From Williamsia deligens (GTDB taxonomy: Bacteria > Actinomycetota > Actinomycetes > Mycobacteriales > Mycobacteriaceae), in the NCBI RefSeq assembly GCF_024171765.1, contig NZ_JAMTCI010000001.1, positions 2,280,796 through 2,344,795 on the forward strand: a DNA stretch of 64,000 nt. Reading direction: 5' to 3'. The notes beneath the pieces are model-generated. The model did no database searches and had not been told where the DNA came from. It saw only the letters and a program-made list of their open reading frames with translations. The translations under genes were made by a program, and so were the position numbers. How positions within the stretch are numbered: the stretch's first letter is position 1; every line of letters starts with the position of its first letter. Below, one piece after another: positions 54,027 through 63,283 of this stretch.

Positions 54027-54901
54027 TACACGCTCCCGGCGATGAGCCCGGCGGTGGTCGCCACCGACCAGACCACCATCGCCATGCCTGTCTGCGCGAG
54101 CGCGGGGATGAGCGCCATCCCCTGTGCGCCCGATCGGACCGGCGCGTTGGCGCGCACGGCCAGTGGGATGACCAGCAGGCCGAGCAGGGCCCACGGCGTC
54201 GCGGCGACGAGAACCAGCGTCGCGATCGTGGGTACCGCGATCAACGCCAGATGCGTTGTCCGCGTCCGGGAGTCGCCCAGTCGCACGGCCAGCGTCGTCT
54301 TCCCGGTGACGGAGTCGCTGGGGATGTCGCGCAGGTTGTTCGCGACGAGCACCGCACTGGAGTAGCTGCCGACGGCGATCGCCGAGACGACACCCACCCA
54401 GTCGATCCGTCCGGCCTGCACGAACTGGGTGCCGAGCACCGCGACGAGACCGAAGAACACGAACACCGCGACCTCACCGAAACCGGCGTACCCGTACGGC
54501 TTCGACCCACCGGTGTAGAACCAGGCGCCGGCGATGCAGACCGCGCCGACGATGATCAGCCACCACGCCGACGTCAGCGCGAGCACCACGCCGGCGACGG
54601 CGGCCAGCGCGAACGCCGCGAACGCCGCCTTCTTCACCGCGGCGGCCGGGGCGGCACCGGACCCGACGAGCCGCATCGGGCCGACGCGGTCGTCGTCGGT
54701 GCCGCGGATGCCGTCGGAGTAGTCGTTCGCGTAGTTCACCCCGACGATCAACGCCACGGACACGACGAGGGCCAGCAGCGCCTTCCACCACACGGCGTCC
54801 CCCAGCCACGCCGCGGCGCCCGTGCCGGCGACCACCGGGGCGATCGCGTTCGGGAACGTCCGCGGTCGTGCACCCTCGACCCAGTCCTTCGCACCTGCCA
54901 T
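54026..54901 (-). CDS. menA: 1,4-dihydroxy-2-naphthoate polyprenyltransferase MenA
   Basis: MenA attaches the polyprenyl chain to DHNA in menaquinone synthesis, in the membrane. The 291-residue UbiA-superfamily protein has about nine spans. The first Asp-rich motif is N59-D60-Y-S-D63 ([17 protein letters not shown]) and the second is [22 protein letters not shown]. The start at 54901 gives [16 protein letters not shown], the normal N-terminus, which includes the conserved R-P-x-T-F. It is divergent from the AfsR-type regulator and corresponds to Rv0534c. Confidence 0.96.
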   Translation of the reverse strand: MAGAKDWVEGARPRTFPNAIAPVVAGTGAAAWLGDAVWWKALLALVVSVALIVGVNYANDYSDGIRGTDDDRVGPMRLVGSGAAPAAAVKKAAFAAFALAAVAGVVLALTSAWWLIIVGAVCIAGAWFYTGGSKPYGYAGFGEVAVFVFFGLVAVLGTQFVQAGRIDWVGVVSAIAVGSYSSAVLVANNLRDIPSDSVTGKTTLAVRLGDSRTRTTHLALIAVPTIATLVLVAATPWALLGLLVIPLAVRANAPVRSGAQGMALIPALAQTGMAMVVWSVATTAGLIAGSV

Positions 54902-54926
54902 GGCGCGATTCTCCCACCCCGCGGCC

Positions 54927-54932
54927 TACGCT
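54927..54932 (+). promoter_or_regulatory. -10 element (TACGCT) of the AfsR-like gene
   Basis: TACGCT would start transcription near 54939, giving a leader of about 40 bases with a GAGG ribosome site before ATG 54979. Confidence 0.4.
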
Positions 54933-54978
54933 GATCGCACGCCCGCCGTTCCCCACCAGCCAGCTCGCGAGGTCCACC

Positions 54979-57900
54979 ATGTCGATCGTGACCGTCGGGC
55001 TGCTCGGCCCGATCGCCGTCGACACCGGCGCCGGGATGACCGTCGTCCCCGGGGCCCGGGCGCGTCGACTGCTCGCGGCCCTCGCACTCGACCCGGGTGC
55101 GTTGCGGTCGTCGCGGGCGTTGATCGACGCGGTCTGGGGCGACGACCCGCCGCGCTCGCCGCAGGCCGCCCTGCACACCCAGGTGTCGCGCCTGCGCCAG
55201 AACCTGCCCGACGGTGTGCTGATCGCAGAACCCTCCGGCTACCGACTGCAGGGGACCGCCGTCACCACCGACGTCCTGCGCGCCCGCGACCTCCTCGACG
55301 TCGCGACGCCCAAGGCACTCGACGAGGCCGTCTCCCTGTGGCGCGGCACCCCCGGCGACGACCTCGACGGTGACCTCGCCGACAGCGTGCGGTCCCTCGC
55401 CGACGATCTCCGCCGTCGCCTCGACGCCCGTCGGGCCCAGGTCGCCCTCGACGACGGTGACGCGGAGACCGCCCGACGGATCGCCGCCGCGCTCTGTGCC
55501 GCCGACCCCCTCGACGAACCCGCCCACCTGCTGCACATGCGGGCCCTCGCCGCCGCGGGACGCACCGGCGACGCGCTGAGCGTCTTCGCCCGCATCCGGC
55601 GTGCACTGTCGGAGGAGCTCGGCGCGGATCCCGGTGCCGAGCTCGCCGCTCTGCACCAGTCGCTGCTGCAGGGGCCGACGGCCTCGGCATCCGACGAGCC
55701 GTCCGGGCAGCCGCGTCGTCCGGTCCCCGCCGCCCGCTCGATCGGGCTGCGCGCTGAGCCGAACCCCCTTCTCGGACGCGACGACGAGATCGACACGCTG
55801 CGAACGGCTCTCGACGTCCATCGGGTGGTCACCGTCCTGGGCCCCGGCGGCGCCGGCAAGACCCGCATCGCGCAGGCGGTCGCCCGCAGCGTCCACGCCG
55901 ACGGGCGCGAGGTGGATGTCATCGAGCTCGCATCGGTCCGCTCCGACGACGACGTGCTCGCGGCGATCGCGTCGACCCTCGGCGTCGGCGAGAACGACGT
56001 CGTCGCGACGAACCGCGGCCGGATACCGGTCGGTGATCTCGCGGCGCGACTGGCCGACGAGCTGGCCGGACGTGGCGCGCTGCTCGTCCTGGACAACTGT
56101 GAACAGATCGTGGACGGGGCGGCGCGCGTCGTCGCGGATCTCATCGCGGCCGTCGCCGATCTGACCGTCCTCACCACCTCGCGATCGCCGCTCATGATCG
56201 CCGGCGAGTCCACACATCGACTGCGGCCGTTGACCATCGAGGAGACCGCGGTTGCGTCCTCGCCCGCGGTGGACCTGTTCGTCGCGCGGGCGAGCGCCGT
56301 GCGGCCCGACATCGTCATCGACCGTGCGCAGGTCGCCGAGCTCTGCGCCGGCCTCGACGGACTGCCGCTCGCCATCGAACTCGCCGCCGCCCGCGCCCGG
56401 ACGCTGTCGGTGGCCGACATCGCCGACCTGCTCAGCCGCAGACTGGCCTCGGGACGACTGTCGTTGTTGCGCAGCGGCGATCGGACGGCGCCCCAGCGAC
56501 ACCGGACTCTGCAGGCCGTCATCGAGTGGAGTTGGGATCTCCTCGACGACGACGCCCGAGCGCTGATGCGAGCGGTCTGCCGCTTCCCGTCGGGCTTCTC
56601 CGGCGACGCGGCACGATCGGTCACGAGCGACGTCACCGGCGGCGCGGTCGCCGTCGACGACGCGCTGGAGACGGTGGTCAACCAGTCGCTGCTCGGGGTC
56701 GACGAGGTCGACGGCCACATCCGCTACCGCATGCTGGAGATGGTGCGGGAGTTCGGTGAGGAGCAGCTCGTCGCTGTCGGTGACGGTGCCGCCGTCGACG
56801 CGGCAATGGTGCGCTGGGCCATCCGCGGTGCAGACGAGATCTACGTCCGCTACGACGGGGGTGACGACCGGGGATCGCTCGAGGAGATCGCCCGGGAGGG
56901 CGGCAACCTGGTGTGGATCCTGCGTCGCTGCCTCGATCCCGACGCCGCGTCCCGACCCGTCGGTGCGCTCGACGCCGTCGTGGCGGTGTTCCCGGTCGTC
57001 GCCGCGAGCTGGGTGGCGCGGGGACTGCACGCGGAGGTCCGCGCCTTCGCCCCGCGGGTGGTGTCCGTGCTGCGGACACCACCGACGACGGGGCCGTTCG
57101 ACGAGTCCGTGCGGGAACGGTGGCTCGCGGCCCTGCTGATGGCGACCGGCCACCTCCTGATGATCCGGCCCGACCTGCGAGCCACCGCGCGGGGTATGGC
57201 GGCCGTCCGTGCGGCACACCGGCCGTCGGAGACCATGCGACGCCGCGCGGATTTCGCCGCCGCGATCATGCTCGGTCGAAGTCGACTGGGTGCGCTGCGG
57301 ACCATCGTCCGGGGGAGCACGGCGCAGGACCAGCAGGTGCGGGCCATCGCGCTCTCGCTGCGGTCGAACGTCGCCGAGAACTTCGGCGACCTCGATGCCG
57401 CACTGCGGGATTCGCTCGCCGCACAGGAGATCGCAGCCACGCGCGGCGACAGCTGGATCCTGACGATGGGTGCCACCGAGATCGCCGGCATCCATGGGCA
57501 GTCGGGGCGATACGGACAGGCCGTCGACTGCTACCGGAACGCCCTGGACGGGCTCGCGAGCATGGGGGCCGTCGAGGAGTCCCTGCAGGTCCGGTGCTAC
57601 CTCGCCGCGGCGCTCGCCGGACTGGGTCGGCTCGACGAGGCGACCGCCGAGTACGACCAGACCTCCGGCGGCTGGAAGCCGGGTGATCCGCTGCCGACGG
57701 GTGCGCCGGAGAGCGTGGCGCTGATGCTCATCGTCGCAGCCGAGCTGGCCTGGCAGCGGGGCGATCTGTCCGTCGCGGCCGAGATCGCCCTGATGACACT
57801 GCGGTTCGTGGTGGGCGAACACACGGAGACGACCGCCGACCCGTCGTTCCTGCTCACGATCAGCGCCGGCATGGCTGTCGCGGCGAGCTGTGGCCGGGCG

Positions 57901-58266
57901 CCGGAGGCGCTGGCCTTCGTCTCCGCGCTCGCGACGATGATCGGTGCCCATCACCCGGGTGGGTTCGAGGATCTGCCCCAGTGCGGCGCCGCGGCGACCG
58001 CCGTCGGGGCCGCGCTGTGCGCGGTACGCCCGGGCGACCCGGTGGGGGCGCACCTGCTCGCGGCCGGGATCCGGGTCCGCGGACGGCGCGATCACCCGGC
58101 GCTGCTGCGCGTCGTCGACGACGCGCGCGGGGTGTCGGGCCTCGGCGAGGAGGAATGGGCGGACGTCACACGAGCGGTCGGGCGCACGCCCCGGCGACGG
58201 GCCGCACTGGACATCATCGCGACGCTGACGGCGATCACCCCGGCGTCGGTGGGGACGCCGGGGTGA
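54979..58266 (+). CDS. Large AfsR/SARP-type regulator: wHTH-BTAD-NTPase-TPR
   Basis: This multidomain regulator has 1,095 residues. An OmpR-like DNA-binding domain (about 1-90, GLLGPIAVDTG to EPSGYRL) is followed by the bacterial transcriptional activation domain (about 95-235). A STAND/NB-ARC-type ATPase has the P loop GPGGAGKT at 288-295, Walker B LLVLDNCEQI, and QRHRTLQAVIEWSWDLLDDD. The C-terminal half is TPR-like helices. Relatives such as AfsR activate secondary metabolism or envelope genes in response to a signal sensed by the repeats. ATG 54979 is chosen; an upstream ATG is not supported. It is convergent with an ABC exporter, a plausible but unproven target. Confidence 0.9.
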   Translation: MSIVTVGLLGPIAVDTGAGMTVVPGARARRLLAALALDPGALRSSRALIDAVWGDDPPRSPQAALHTQVSRLRQNLPDGVLIAEPSGYRLQGTAVTTDVLRARDLLDVATPKALDEAVSLWRGTPGDDLDGDLADSVRSLADDLRRRLDARRAQVALDDGDAETARRIAAALCAADPLDEPAHLLHMRALAAAGRTGDALSVFARIRRALSEELGADPGAELAALHQSLLQGPTASASDEPSGQPRRPVPAARSIGLRAEPNPLLGRDDEIDTLRTALDVHRVVTVLGPGGAGKTRIAQAVARSVHADGREVDVIELASVRSDDDVLAAIASTLGVGENDVVATNRGRIPVGDLAARLADELAGRGALLVLDNCEQIVDGAARVVADLIAAVADLTVLTTSRSPLMIAGESTHRLRPLTIEETAVASSPAVDLFVARASAVRPDIVIDRAQVAELCAGLDGLPLAIELAAARARTLSVADIADLLSRRLASGRLSLLRSGDRTAPQRHRTLQAVIEWSWDLLDDDARALMRAVCRFPSGFSGDAARSVTSDVTGGAVAVDDALETVVNQSLLGVDEVDGHIRYRMLEMVREFGEEQLVAVGDGAAVDAAMVRWAIRGADEIYVRYDGGDDRGSLEEIAREGGNLVWILRRCLDPDAASRPVGALDAVVAVFPVVAASWVARGLHAEVRAFAPRVVSVLRTPPTTGPFDESVRERWLAALLMATGHLLMIRPDLRATARGMAAVRAAHRPSETMRRRADFAAAIMLGRSRLGALRTIVRGSTAQDQQVRAIALSLRSNVAENFGDLDAALRDSLAAQEIAATRGDSWILTMGATEIAGIHGQSGRYGQAVDCYRNALDGLASMGAVEESLQVRCYLAAALAGLGRLDEATAEYDQTSGGWKPGDPLPTGAPESVALMLIVAAELAWQRGDLSVAAEIALMTLRFVVGEHTETTADPSFLLTISAGMAVAASCGRAPEALAFVSALATMIGAHHPGGFEDLPQCGAAATAVGAALCAVRPGDPVGAHLLAAGIRVRGRRDHPALLRVVDDARGVSGLGEEEWADVTRAVGRTPRRRAALDIIATLTAITPASVGTPG

Positions 58267-58303
58267 CCGGGACTCGCAGCGGAGCTGTTCTGGGCGGGGG
58301 CCG

Positions 58304-59121
58304 TCAGGCGTTGCGCATGTAGGCACGCACGGTCAGTGGCGCGAAGATCGCGGTGATCACCGCCGCACCCACCAGCGACCACAGGACGTGGATCCCGACG
58401 TGGCCGTTGTTCGTCAGCTCGCGCACCGCCGAGACGAGGTGCGAGACGGGGTTGACCTTGACGAAGGCCTGCAGCCATCCGGGCATGGTCTCGACGTCGA
58501 CGAACGCGTTCGAGAGGAACGTCAGCGGGAACAGCAGCATGAGCGAGAAGCCCTGCACCGCAGAGGCGCTCTTCACGAGCATGCCCATCAGGGCCCAGAT
58601 CCACGACACCGCGAAGCTGCACACCAGCACGAGCAGGGCGGCACCGATCAGGCCGAGGACCTCGGGGCGCCAGCCGATCGCGACACCGACGACGAACGTG
58701 ATGACCGTCGCGATGAGGTAGCGCAGGACGTCGGCGAGCAGAGCGCCCGCCAGGGGGCTGACCCGGGCGATGGGCAGGGCCCGGAAGCGGTCGAACACAC
58801 CCTTGTTCATGTCCTCCCGCAGCTGCGTGCCCGTGACGACAGACGTGGTGATGACCGTCTGGACGAGGATGCCGGGGATGATCACCGGCAGATACGCCGA
58901 GACGCTGCCGGCGAGCGCGCCGCCGAAGATGTAGGTGAACATCAGCGTGAAGATGACGGGCTGCAGCACCACGTCGAACAGCTGCTCGGGGTTGTGGCGG
59001 ATCTTCAGCATGCCGCGGTAGCCCATCGTGAAGGACTGCGCGACGGTGGCGGCGAGGCCGACGGAACGGATGGGATCGATGGTTCGCCCGGCGGGTGCGG
59101 GTCGGTCGAGGGTGGCGGTGC

Positions 59122-59125
<4 letters not shown>
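58304..59125 (-). CDS. ABC-2 type exporter permease (DrrB-like)
   Basis: This 273-residue permease has six spans of the ABC-2 family. RHNPEQLFDVVLQPVIFTLMFTYIFGGAL starts the core, and LMLLFPLTFLSNAFVDVETMPGWLQAFVKVNPVSHLVSAVREL is the family's C-terminal signature. The ATG at 59125 overlaps the ATPase stop (ATGA on the minus strand), so the two are coupled. It probably exports a lipid or lipophilic drug. Confidence 0.92.
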
Positions 59126-60123
<998 letters not shown>

Positions 60124-60202
60124 GGCGAGGACGATGCGCCCCGCCCCTGTCGTCACGCTGTCGTCGTCTGTCGTGTGCGCTGCCAGGCCCTGTCGCGGGC
60201 CC

Positions 60203-60260
60203 CGTCCGGTGGGCACCAGGAACCATCTGATGGGCGGTCGGGACCGTCGGTTGGGCGGCA
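60203..60260. repeat. Second, degenerate copy of the 21-bp-phased repeat
   Basis: Three GGGC-containing units (GGGCAC at 60211, GGGCGG at 60232 and 60253) are spaced exactly 21 bases. They resemble the units of the array at 52743-52886, with the third reading CGTCGGTTGGGCGG. It lies between the divergent ABC and LCP genes. Confidence 0.65.
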
Positions 60261-60336
60261 AAAGACCTGTTCGGGGCGTTTCGTCGCTTCGTCGGATCGC
60301 GTGTCGGCTCTCAGTCGCCTCTCAGTGCGACGTGCC

Positions 60337-60342
60337 TATCGT
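60337..60342 (+). promoter_or_regulatory. -10 element (TATCGT) of the LCP gene
   Basis: TATCGT ends 8 bases before ATG 60351; the transcript is leaderless or nearly so. Confidence 0.5.
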
Positions 60343-60350
60343 GTCCGACG

Positions 60351-61808
60351 ATGACGCCCGACCCCCCGCCCCGCCGCCGGCCCACCGCCGGTGAACTGCT
60401 GCGCGCGCAGGCCGAGCGGGACGGAGCCGTCTCCGACCTCGCCGCGGCGTTCGGGACGGCACCCGAACCGCCCGAGCGGGAGACGCCACCACGACGACCC
60501 CGCGCCGAGCGGCGGTCGCGCGAACCGCGTGCCCAGCGTGGACCGCGTCGGGCCGGTGCGCCCCGACCACCGCGAGCGGCACGACGTCGCTCACCGCTGG
60601 CGGTCCCACGGGTGACCGCGGCGGTGCTGTCGTGTGCGGTGCTCGTGGCGTGCGGCATCGGGTGGGCCGGCGCACGGCAGGTCACCTCCGGCTTCCACAC
60701 GTCCAACGTGCTCGCGAACGGCCCGAAGTCCCGTGACGGGGCCGAGAACATCCTGTTGATGGGACTCGACACCCGCAACGACCGGGACGGCAACCCGCTC
60801 CCGCCCGACGTCCTCGCGCAGTTGCACGCCGGCGACGGCTCCGAGGGTGGCTACAACACCAACACCCTGATCCTGCTGCACGTCCCGGCCGACGGGAAAC
60901 AGATCGTCGCGTTCTCGATCCCCCGCGACGACTACGTGTCGATGGTCAACCCCGACGGCAGCATCGGCATCGACGGCACCGACAAGGCCAAGATCAAGGA
61001 GGCCTACGGGCGTCGGAAGGCGCAGGCGGAGAACGAACTCGCCGCGCAGGGCGTCACCGACCCCACCCAGCTCGAGACGCAGGGTCGCGACGCGGGTCGC
61101 GCGGAGACCGTGGCGACGGTCCGTGCGCTCACGGGGGTGCCCATCGACCGGTTCGCCGAGGTGAGTCTCGTCGGGTTCTACGACATCGCGAAGGCACTCG
61201 GTGGCGTCACCGTGTGCCTGAACCACCCTGTGTCCGACAGCTATTCGGGCGCACGGTTCCCGGCCGGCGTCCACAAGCTGAACGCGGCGCAGGCGCTCGC
61301 CTTCGTCCGACAGCGCCACGGCCTCGACAACGGCGACCTCGACCGCACCCACCGACAGCAGGCGTTCCTGCTGTCGGTGGAGCACGAGCTGCAGTCGTCC
61401 GGGGTCTTCTCCGACCTCGGCAAGCTGAGCGCGCTCGTCGGTGTCGCCCAGCGCGACGTGGTGCTCTCGTCCGGGTGGAATCTGGTCGACGACGCCCAGC
61501 AGTTGGGCAGCATCGCCGGACAGTCGGTGACGTTCACGACCCTGCCCGTCGTCCGCTACGACACGGTCGACGGGCAGGACGTCAACGTCATCGACCCCGA
61601 CGCCATCCGACGTCAGGTGCAGACGGCGTTCGGCATCGCGCCGCCACCGTCGTCGACCAGCGCCGATCCCTCGTCGACCGCGTCCGAGGCCGTGGCGGCG
61701 TCATCGAGCGCGGTGTCGAGCGACACCGGCGACGGCGACACCGACTCGACCCCGGATCAGGGGCGTCCGGTGACGACGACCGCCTCCGGCATCCCCTGCG
61801 TGAACTGA
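60351..61808 (+). CDS. LytR-CpsA-Psr (LCP) family cell wall glycopolymer ligase
   Basis: This 485-residue protein has a long basic, Pro-rich cytosolic start (about 1-85) and one span (VTAAVLSCAVLVACGIGWAGA). The outer LCP domain has NILLMGLDTR, DTLILLH-like NTNTLILLHVP, the phosphate-binding IPRDDYVSM and LTGVPIDRFAEVSLVGFYDIAKALGGV. AQALAFVRQRHGLDNGDLDRTHRQQAFL follows, with the catalytic Arg residues. In mycolate bacteria LCP enzymes such as Lcp1 attach arabinogalactan to peptidoglycan. The C-terminal 60 residues are Ser/Thr/Asp-rich. Confidence 0.94.
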   Translation: MTPDPPPRRRPTAGELLRAQAERDGAVSDLAAAFGTAPEPPERETPPRRPRAERRSREPRAQRGPRRAGAPRPPRAARRRSPLAVPRVTAAVLSCAVLVACGIGWAGARQVTSGFHTSNVLANGPKSRDGAENILLMGLDTRNDRDGNPLPPDVLAQLHAGDGSEGGYNTNTLILLHVPADGKQIVAFSIPRDDYVSMVNPDGSIGIDGTDKAKIKEAYGRRKAQAENELAAQGVTDPTQLETQGRDAGRAETVATVRALTGVPIDRFAEVSLVGFYDIAKALGGVTVCLNHPVSDSYSGARFPAGVHKLNAAQALAFVRQRHGLDNGDLDRTHRQQAFLLSVEHELQSSGVFSDLGKLSALVGVAQRDVVLSSGWNLVDDAQQLGSIAGQSVTFTTLPVVRYDTVDGQDVNVIDPDAIRRQVQTAFGIAPPPSSTSADPSSTASEAVAASSSAVSSDTGDGDTDSTPDQGRPVTTTASGIPCVN

Positions 61809-61824
61809 CGCGCGGCGCGACCCG

Positions 61825-62088
61825 TCAGAGCTCGTCGAGACCGACGATGCCGTCCTGCAGAGCCCGCGCCAACAGCGCGGCCTTGGTGCTCGCGCCGCGG
61901 CCGACGGCCTCGTACTTGGTCCGGATACGGGACACGTGGGTGTTCACCGTCGACTCGGCGATGAAGAGGCGCTGCCCGACCTCGTCCTTGGAATCCGACA
62001 GGACCCACGCGCGCAGCACCTCCACCTCCCGTCGGCTCAGACCCGGATCGGGCAGTTCGGTACTTGGCGGATCGAGCACGGCGGTCAT
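61825..62088 (-). CDS. Receiver-less LuxR-type DNA-binding protein
   Basis: The 87-residue protein consists only of a LuxR/NarL helix-turn-helix: LSRREVEVLRAWVLSDSKDEVGQRLFIAESTVNTHVSRIRTKYEAVGR, then a helical end. There is no receiver domain, so it cannot be phosphorylated as a normal response regulator. AAGGAG sits just before the ATG. It is next to two sensor-like genes transcribed in the same direction and is the likely output of that system by an unknown mechanism. Confidence 0.88.
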   Translation of the reverse strand: MTAVLDPPSTELPDPGLSRREVEVLRAWVLSDSKDEVGQRLFIAESTVNTHVSRIRTKYEAVGRGASTKAALLARALQDGIVGLDEL

Positions 62089-62232
62089 GGATCTCCTTCA
62101 GGACTGCCGGAGCTGGGCTCGCCCGGCGTTGAAGAGACAGTAACCATCGGGTCGGACACTCTTCCAGACACCGAAATGGGGGACACCCGGATGCGGATCA
62201 CCCATAGCCGCAACAACTATGAGGCGCGCGAA

Positions 62233-63279
62233 TCAGTTGCGCGTCGCACACACCCGGCCGTCGGAGTCGAGGTCGAGGCGGCGGACACCGCCGTGGTCGT
62301 GAACGATCACCGATGCGGCCGCGGCCCGTCCCGGGGGCAGGAGGCGGACACGGACGTCCCCGTCGACGGCGTCGACGAGTGCATCGACGACGGCGTCGGT
62401 CACGTGCGCCCGGGCGTCGGGGGTGAACGCGTCGGGCATGCCGGAGTCGTCGAGGAGGATCACCTCCACCCCGCGCGCCCGGGCCGCGCGGGCGGCGTCG
62501 GCGATCGCGGGGGTGTCCAGACCCGGGGCGCGCAGCCTGTCGCGCAGGTGCGCCTCGAGCAGCCGACAGGTGGTGCGATCGACGTCGTCGAGGTGGTCGC
62601 CGGCGGCGATCCGGTTCAGCATCGGGCGCACCAGCCGGTCGAGCTCGCGCAGTTGGGCGTCTCGCTCGGCGCCGGCGGCCTGCGCTGCGGCCAGTTCCGC
62701 GCTGCGCCGGCGTCCCGCGTCGCGGAGGTCGAAGACGAGCTTGGCGCCCGGTCGCAGCGTCAGGCTGAAGACGGTGGCCATGACCAGCGGGCCGAGATCG
62801 ATGAGCACGTTGTCGATCCGGTGCAGCGGACCGTCGCCGACCAGGGTCGAGTGGACCATGTACACCGCGACCATCGCGGCCATCCCCACCCAGGCCCGCC
62901 CCGTGCGGCCGCGGACGCACATGAACGCCAGGACCATGGTGCCGATCCCGTGCGACCACCCCGAGACGGGTGCGGGCACATCGCGGCCACACGCACCGAG
63001 GATGAGCGCGCACGCGGTGGCTGGTGCCGCGGCCATCGCCGACGCGGTCCATCCCGGCAGCGGGTCGTCACGGACGGCGAGCAGTGCGATGGTCGCGCTC
63101 GCGGCGATCGTCAGGGCGGCGACCATCGCGATGACGGTGATCGGGTGCTTCGGGACGACGTAGAGCAGCGCGACGATGATGCAGACCAGATAGATGCCGA
63201 CGACGAGTCGCGCTGCGGGCGTGTGCATCCCGATGAGCGCGCGGGCGTCGCGAGGCGTGGTCTCGTCGATCAGCAGCAT
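62233..63279 (-). CDS. Membrane sensor-like protein with degenerate kinase-like C-terminus
   Basis: The 348-residue protein has an N-terminal region with about six spans (LVVGIYLVCIIVALLYVV onward to about residue 175). A coiled-coil-like helix follows (LRDAGRRRSAELAAAQAAGAERDAQLRELDRLV). The C-terminal part resembles the ATPase region of NarL-group histidine kinases but lacks clear N and G boxes and has no phospho-His motif. It starts 4 bases after the upstream kinase gene. I call it a partner or regulatory subunit; the function is not established. Confidence 0.78.
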   Translation of the reverse strand: MLLIDETTPRDARALIGMHTPAARLVVGIYLVCIIVALLYVVPKHPITVIAMVAALTIAASATIALLAVRDDPLPGWTASAMAAAPATACALILGACGRDVPAPVSGWSHGIGTMVLAFMCVRGRTGRAWVGMAAMVAVYMVHSTLVGDGPLHRIDNVLIDLGPLVMATVFSLTLRPGAKLVFDLRDAGRRRSAELAAAQAAGAERDAQLRELDRLVRPMLNRIAAGDHLDDVDRTTCRLLEAHLRDRLRAPGLDTPAIADAARAARARGVEVILLDDSGMPDAFTPDARAHVTDAVVDALVDAVDGDVRVRLLPPGRAAAASVIVHDHGGVRRLDLDSDGRVCATRN

Positions 63280-63283
63280 CGGG

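Noticed and set aside
54748-58326. 1,192-codon open frame on the minus strand
   Set aside because: It is the antisense of the AfsR-like gene. Its product is Arg/Gly/Asp-rich without any domain, while the plus strand carries clear motifs. High GC leaves few stops in the opposite frame.
62233-63279. Frameshifted or decayed histidine kinase gene
   Set aside because: The frame is intact over 348 codons and begins four bases after the upstream gene, with a normal membrane region and coiled coil. A specialised partner protein is more likely than decay.
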